Positions 24,148-26,462 of a DNA stretch of 26,462 nucleotides are shown piece by piece; position 1 is the stretch's first letter; each line of letters starts with the position of its first letter. The position numbers and the translations under genes are program-made. The notes below the pieces were generated by a model that was not told the origin of the DNA, made no database searches, and saw only the letters and a list, made by a program, of their open reading frames with translations. Origin of the DNA: Strigomonas culicis. Taxonomy: Eukaryota; Euglenozoa; Kinetoplastea; Trypanosomatida; Trypanosomatidae. The DNA is taken from NCBI GenBank assembly GCA_000482145.1, contig AUXH01000237.1, positions 1 through 26,462 of the forward strand. Direction: 5' to 3'.

Positions 24148-26135
24148 ACGCCCCCGAATCGAGCCAAGTCGAGGCGAAGCGCGTCGTCGCGGCAGGAATG
24201 ACGTGCAACCACATCCAGCTCCCCTCCCCCATCTACATGATGCAGTTCGTGGACGACACGCACGTCCTGATCGGCGCCGGCGGCGGCGGCAAGCGCTTCG
24301 GCATGGCTAACATCCTCCTCATGCTCTCCGTGGATGTGAGCGCGGCGCAGGGGGCTGGCGCGGCCGCGCCGCCCGAGAAGCTGTGGCGGTACGAGACGGC
24401 CATTGACTTGGAGGGGGACGTGCCGTGGTGCGCCTCCGAGTACCTCCCCATCGAGGCCCACCACGGCGATGGCATCGACGAGGACCCCTTTGCCGCGCCG
24501 GAGGCCGGCGGCAGCCCGCGCCCGCAGCTCCTGTCTGCGTGGTGCAGCACCTTCGGCCTGCGTGGGTTCTACGCGCTCAGCAGCATTCACTGCTTTGTAC
24601 TCATCGGCGTCTTCTTTCTGCAGGACACGCAGACGTACCGGCTGCGGCGCCTCGCGCGGGTGCTGGTGCCGAGCGACGAGCGCAACCCGGACAAGAAGCC
24701 AATCGCGCTCACCCCAAACAACTTAGTCGTCGCGCACGATGCGAAGGGCATCCACGTGTACGCCCTCAGCGCGCTGCTCCCGCCGATCGAGACGGCGCCG
24801 GCGCTGCCGCCGTCGGCCGCCTTCGAGCAGCTCGCCTGCGTGACCGTGGCGAGCCCGCTCGCCACGTGGACGGTGCCGGCGCGCGTGAACGACCTGCACT
24901 GCAATCGGTTCGACCTGACCAAGACGAAGGCGCGGTCGGGCGGCCGCCACGGCCGCTCCCGCGGGCAGGACAGCCCCAGCGTCTCGCCGTGCCGCGGCGA
25001 CGACGGCGCGGCCGCGGCGGTGACCGCGCTCGTCGTGCGGCACCTCCTCATCGTCGCGGTGCTGCAGGACAAGACGATCCGCGTCGGCTCCTTCCGCCTG
25101 CGGCGCCGCTACTACCGCGCCGGCGCCGCGTGCGCGGCCGCCAGCGCGCTCGCGGTGACGGAGGAGGCCACGCTGGACGCGACCAAGTGCCACCTGCCCT
25201 TCGCACTGATGCCGTCCTCGCTGCGGCTCGTGCGCACCTTCGCGCTCGATGACACGTCGCTCGCCACGCGCCAGCAGCACCGGCAGGCCCTGGTCGCGTA
25301 CGATCACCAGCGGCGCGAGGGGCTCGCGTGCGGCCCCGCGGCGCCCCTCCCCCTGCCGTGCGTCGCGAAGGCGGTCATCGTCGTCTTCGACGTGCGCGGC
25401 AACCAATCCTACTTCCTGACACTCAACGTCTTCGCGACGTGGCGCGCGGTGCCGGAGGGCGGCGGTAGCACGCCGTCCGCGTCGGCCTCGACCTCCATGA
25501 GCGCGGACGCGCTGGTCGTGTCGGTGGAGCCCGACGCGCGCCTCTCGCCCCTCGTGGGGGACGCCATCACGTGTCTCTCCGCCGGCCTGTCGCCGCACCA
25601 GCGCACCGACACGCGCGAGGCCGCCGCGGCGGCACCGGTCGCGTACGCCGACCCGGAGGTGCGCGGCCACGCGGGGGGCCCGGTGTGCGTCGGCGCGCTC
25701 CCGCGCTACTGGGTGGCCGGCACCGTTGACGGCTTTGTCTGCGCGGTCGGGCGGACGCCGGACGCGGCGGGGCCGCCGCCGCCGGTGGCGGCCCCGCTCT
25801 ACCGCGTCGAGCGCTGCCGGCCGGCGGCGGGCGGCGGCAGGCGCGCGAAGGCGGCGGACCCCCGCAGGGCCGCGCTGCACAAGGAGCCCATCACCTGCGT
25901 CGCGTACAACGACCGCTGCGCGACGGTGCTGACGGCCGACATCGCGCAGAACGTGGTCGTGTCCTTCAACCCGTCGCCGGCCGCCCCGCTGCCCTTCTCG
26001 TTGCTGCAGCAGAAGCTGCTGCTCTTTCCGCCCGAGTCCTCCTCCCTGCTAGCCGTGCTGCAGACGCCGAAGGGGCGGCTCGTCGCGTTGGTTCTCGTGT
26101 CCGTGCTTGTGCTACTCATCGCACTGTTTCGCTAA
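24135..26135 (+). CDS. SEC12: SEC12/PREB-like Sar1 exchange factor, C-terminally membrane-anchored
   Basis: A 666-residue protein starting at ATG 24135; an in-frame TTG at 24117 is ignored. The N-terminal motif is the key evidence: P30-S-P-I-Y34, about eight residues, then G47-A-G-G-G-G-K-R-F-G56-M-A-N. This mirrors the P-x-P-x-Y ... A-A-G-G-G-G-x-x-K-T-G-I-x-N opening of SEC12 and PREB. The rest is consistent with a degenerate beta-propeller (short strand repeats such as L-V-V-A-H-D-A-K-G-I-H-V-Y and, near the end, H582-K-E-P-I-T-C-V-A-Y). It is interrupted by Ala/Gly/Arg-rich insertions around 260-295 and 455-560. A single hydrophobic helix at about 649-665 is followed by Arg as the last residue, so there is almost no lumenal tail. 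SEC12 activates Sar1 at ER exit sites to start COPII coat assembly. The call is good for the N-terminal motif and topology; the propeller is too divergent to count blades. Confidence 0.75.
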   Translation: MSTVDAPESSQVEAKRVVAAGMTCNHIQLPSPIYMMQFVDDTHVLIGAGGGGKRFGMANILLMLSVDVSAAQGAGAAAPPEKLWRYETAIDLEGDVPWCASEYLPIEAHHGDGIDEDPFAAPEAGGSPRPQLLSAWCSTFGLRGFYALSSIHCFVLIGVFFLQDTQTYRLRRLARVLVPSDERNPDKKPIALTPNNLVVAHDAKGIHVYALSALLPPIETAPALPPSAAFEQLACVTVASPLATWTVPARVNDLHCNRFDLTKTKARSGGRHGRSRGQDSPSVSPCRGDDGAAAAVTALVVRHLLIVAVLQDKTIRVGSFRLRRRYYRAGAACAAASALAVTEEATLDATKCHLPFALMPSSLRLVRTFALDDTSLATRQQHRQALVAYDHQRREGLACGPAAPLPLPCVAKAVIVVFDVRGNQSYFLTLNVFATWRAVPEGGGSTPSASASTSMSADALVVSVEPDARLSPLVGDAITCLSAGLSPHQRTDTREAAAAAPVAYADPEVRGHAGGPVCVGALPRYWVAGTVDGFVCAVGRTPDAAGPPPPVAAPLYRVERCRPAAGGGRRAKAADPRRAALHKEPITCVAYNDRCATVLTADIAQNVVVSFNPSPAAPLPFSLLQQKLLLFPPESSSLLAVLQTPKGRLVALVLVSVLVLLIALFR

Positions 26136-26462
26136 TGTGGCGAAGCGCGCCAGCGTGACAAGCGGAAGCTGAGTTGCCAACTGCAACGGAGAAGGGGATA
26201 ATAAACATGTGGGCAGCATTACAAAAGATAATATGTGCACCACTTCAACAAAAGATGATTGCATTAACTTTTTGTGTACGTGAGAATATGACTTGAGTTT
26301 CTTTGTTTGTTTGGTGGTTTGTTTTTGCTGCAGCCTTGCATCATTAAAGGAAAAAAAAGAAACTATTGGTGTTATCCTCATTGGAGCGCATGTATGTGTA
26401 TTCTGTTTTCTCCATTTCCTTCATTTCTTTATCCCTCTCTCTCTCTCTCTCTCTCTTCTTTC
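26136..26462. other. 3' flank and polypyrimidine tract of the next gene
   Basis: AT-rich 3' UTR of the SEC12-like gene with T/TTG runs near 26300-26330 and an A-run near 26350-26359. Pyrimidine-rich sequence starts at about 26401 and includes a CT repeat at about 26434-26455. This is probably the splice signal of a downstream gene that lies beyond the window edge. No coding sequence is seen here. Confidence 0.55.

Overview
The window reads as a stretch of nuclear chromosome from a kinetoplastid protist, almost certainly a trypanosomatid. Twelve intronless protein genes lie head to tail on the + strand with no strand switch, as expected inside one polycistronic transcription unit. Almost every gene is preceded by a long polypyrimidine tract and then a first AG a short distance upstream of its ATG, which is the layout of a trans-splice (spliced-leader) acceptor. 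Coding regions are strongly GC-rich in third positions, while the intergenic regions are AT-rich with CT, GT, TA and TTG microsatellites. I see no spliced-leader, tRNA or rRNA gene, so I cannot name the genus.

Layout, left to right: (1) LSD1-type zinc-finger protein, 253-711; (2) a very large, probably mitochondrial protein with about seven tandem dsRNA-binding-like units, 1619-6892; (3) polycystin/PKD2-family cation channel, 7163-9472; (4) SYS1-like Golgi membrane protein, 9887-10735; (5) TM9SF/EMP70 nonaspanin, 11218-13245; (6) disordered protein carrying a candidate PP1-docking pair, 13946-15982; (7) small unknown protein, 16725-17021; (8) RAD23-like ubiquitin-receptor protein, 17371-18516; (9) TBC-domain RabGAP, 18885-20624; (10) unknown 618-residue protein, 21056-22912; (11) small basic, possibly mitochondrial protein, 23124-23705; (12) SEC12/PREB-like beta-propeller membrane protein, 24135-26135. 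The last stretch ends in a CT tract that probably belongs to the next gene outside the window.

Genes in such units are not functionally linked as in bacterial operons. Even so, four of the twelve (SYS1, TM9SF, TBC, SEC12) belong to the early secretory/Golgi system. The points most worth a second look are the multi-dsRBD-like giant with its conserved interdomain linker, the altered selectivity filter of the polycystin channel, the SILK plus RVxF-like pair in gene 6, the single-UBA RAD23-like protein, the divergent SEC12 with an overlapping upstream ATG, and an unexplained GC-richer island near 16235-16420. All homology calls are from motif recognition by eye; no database search was run.
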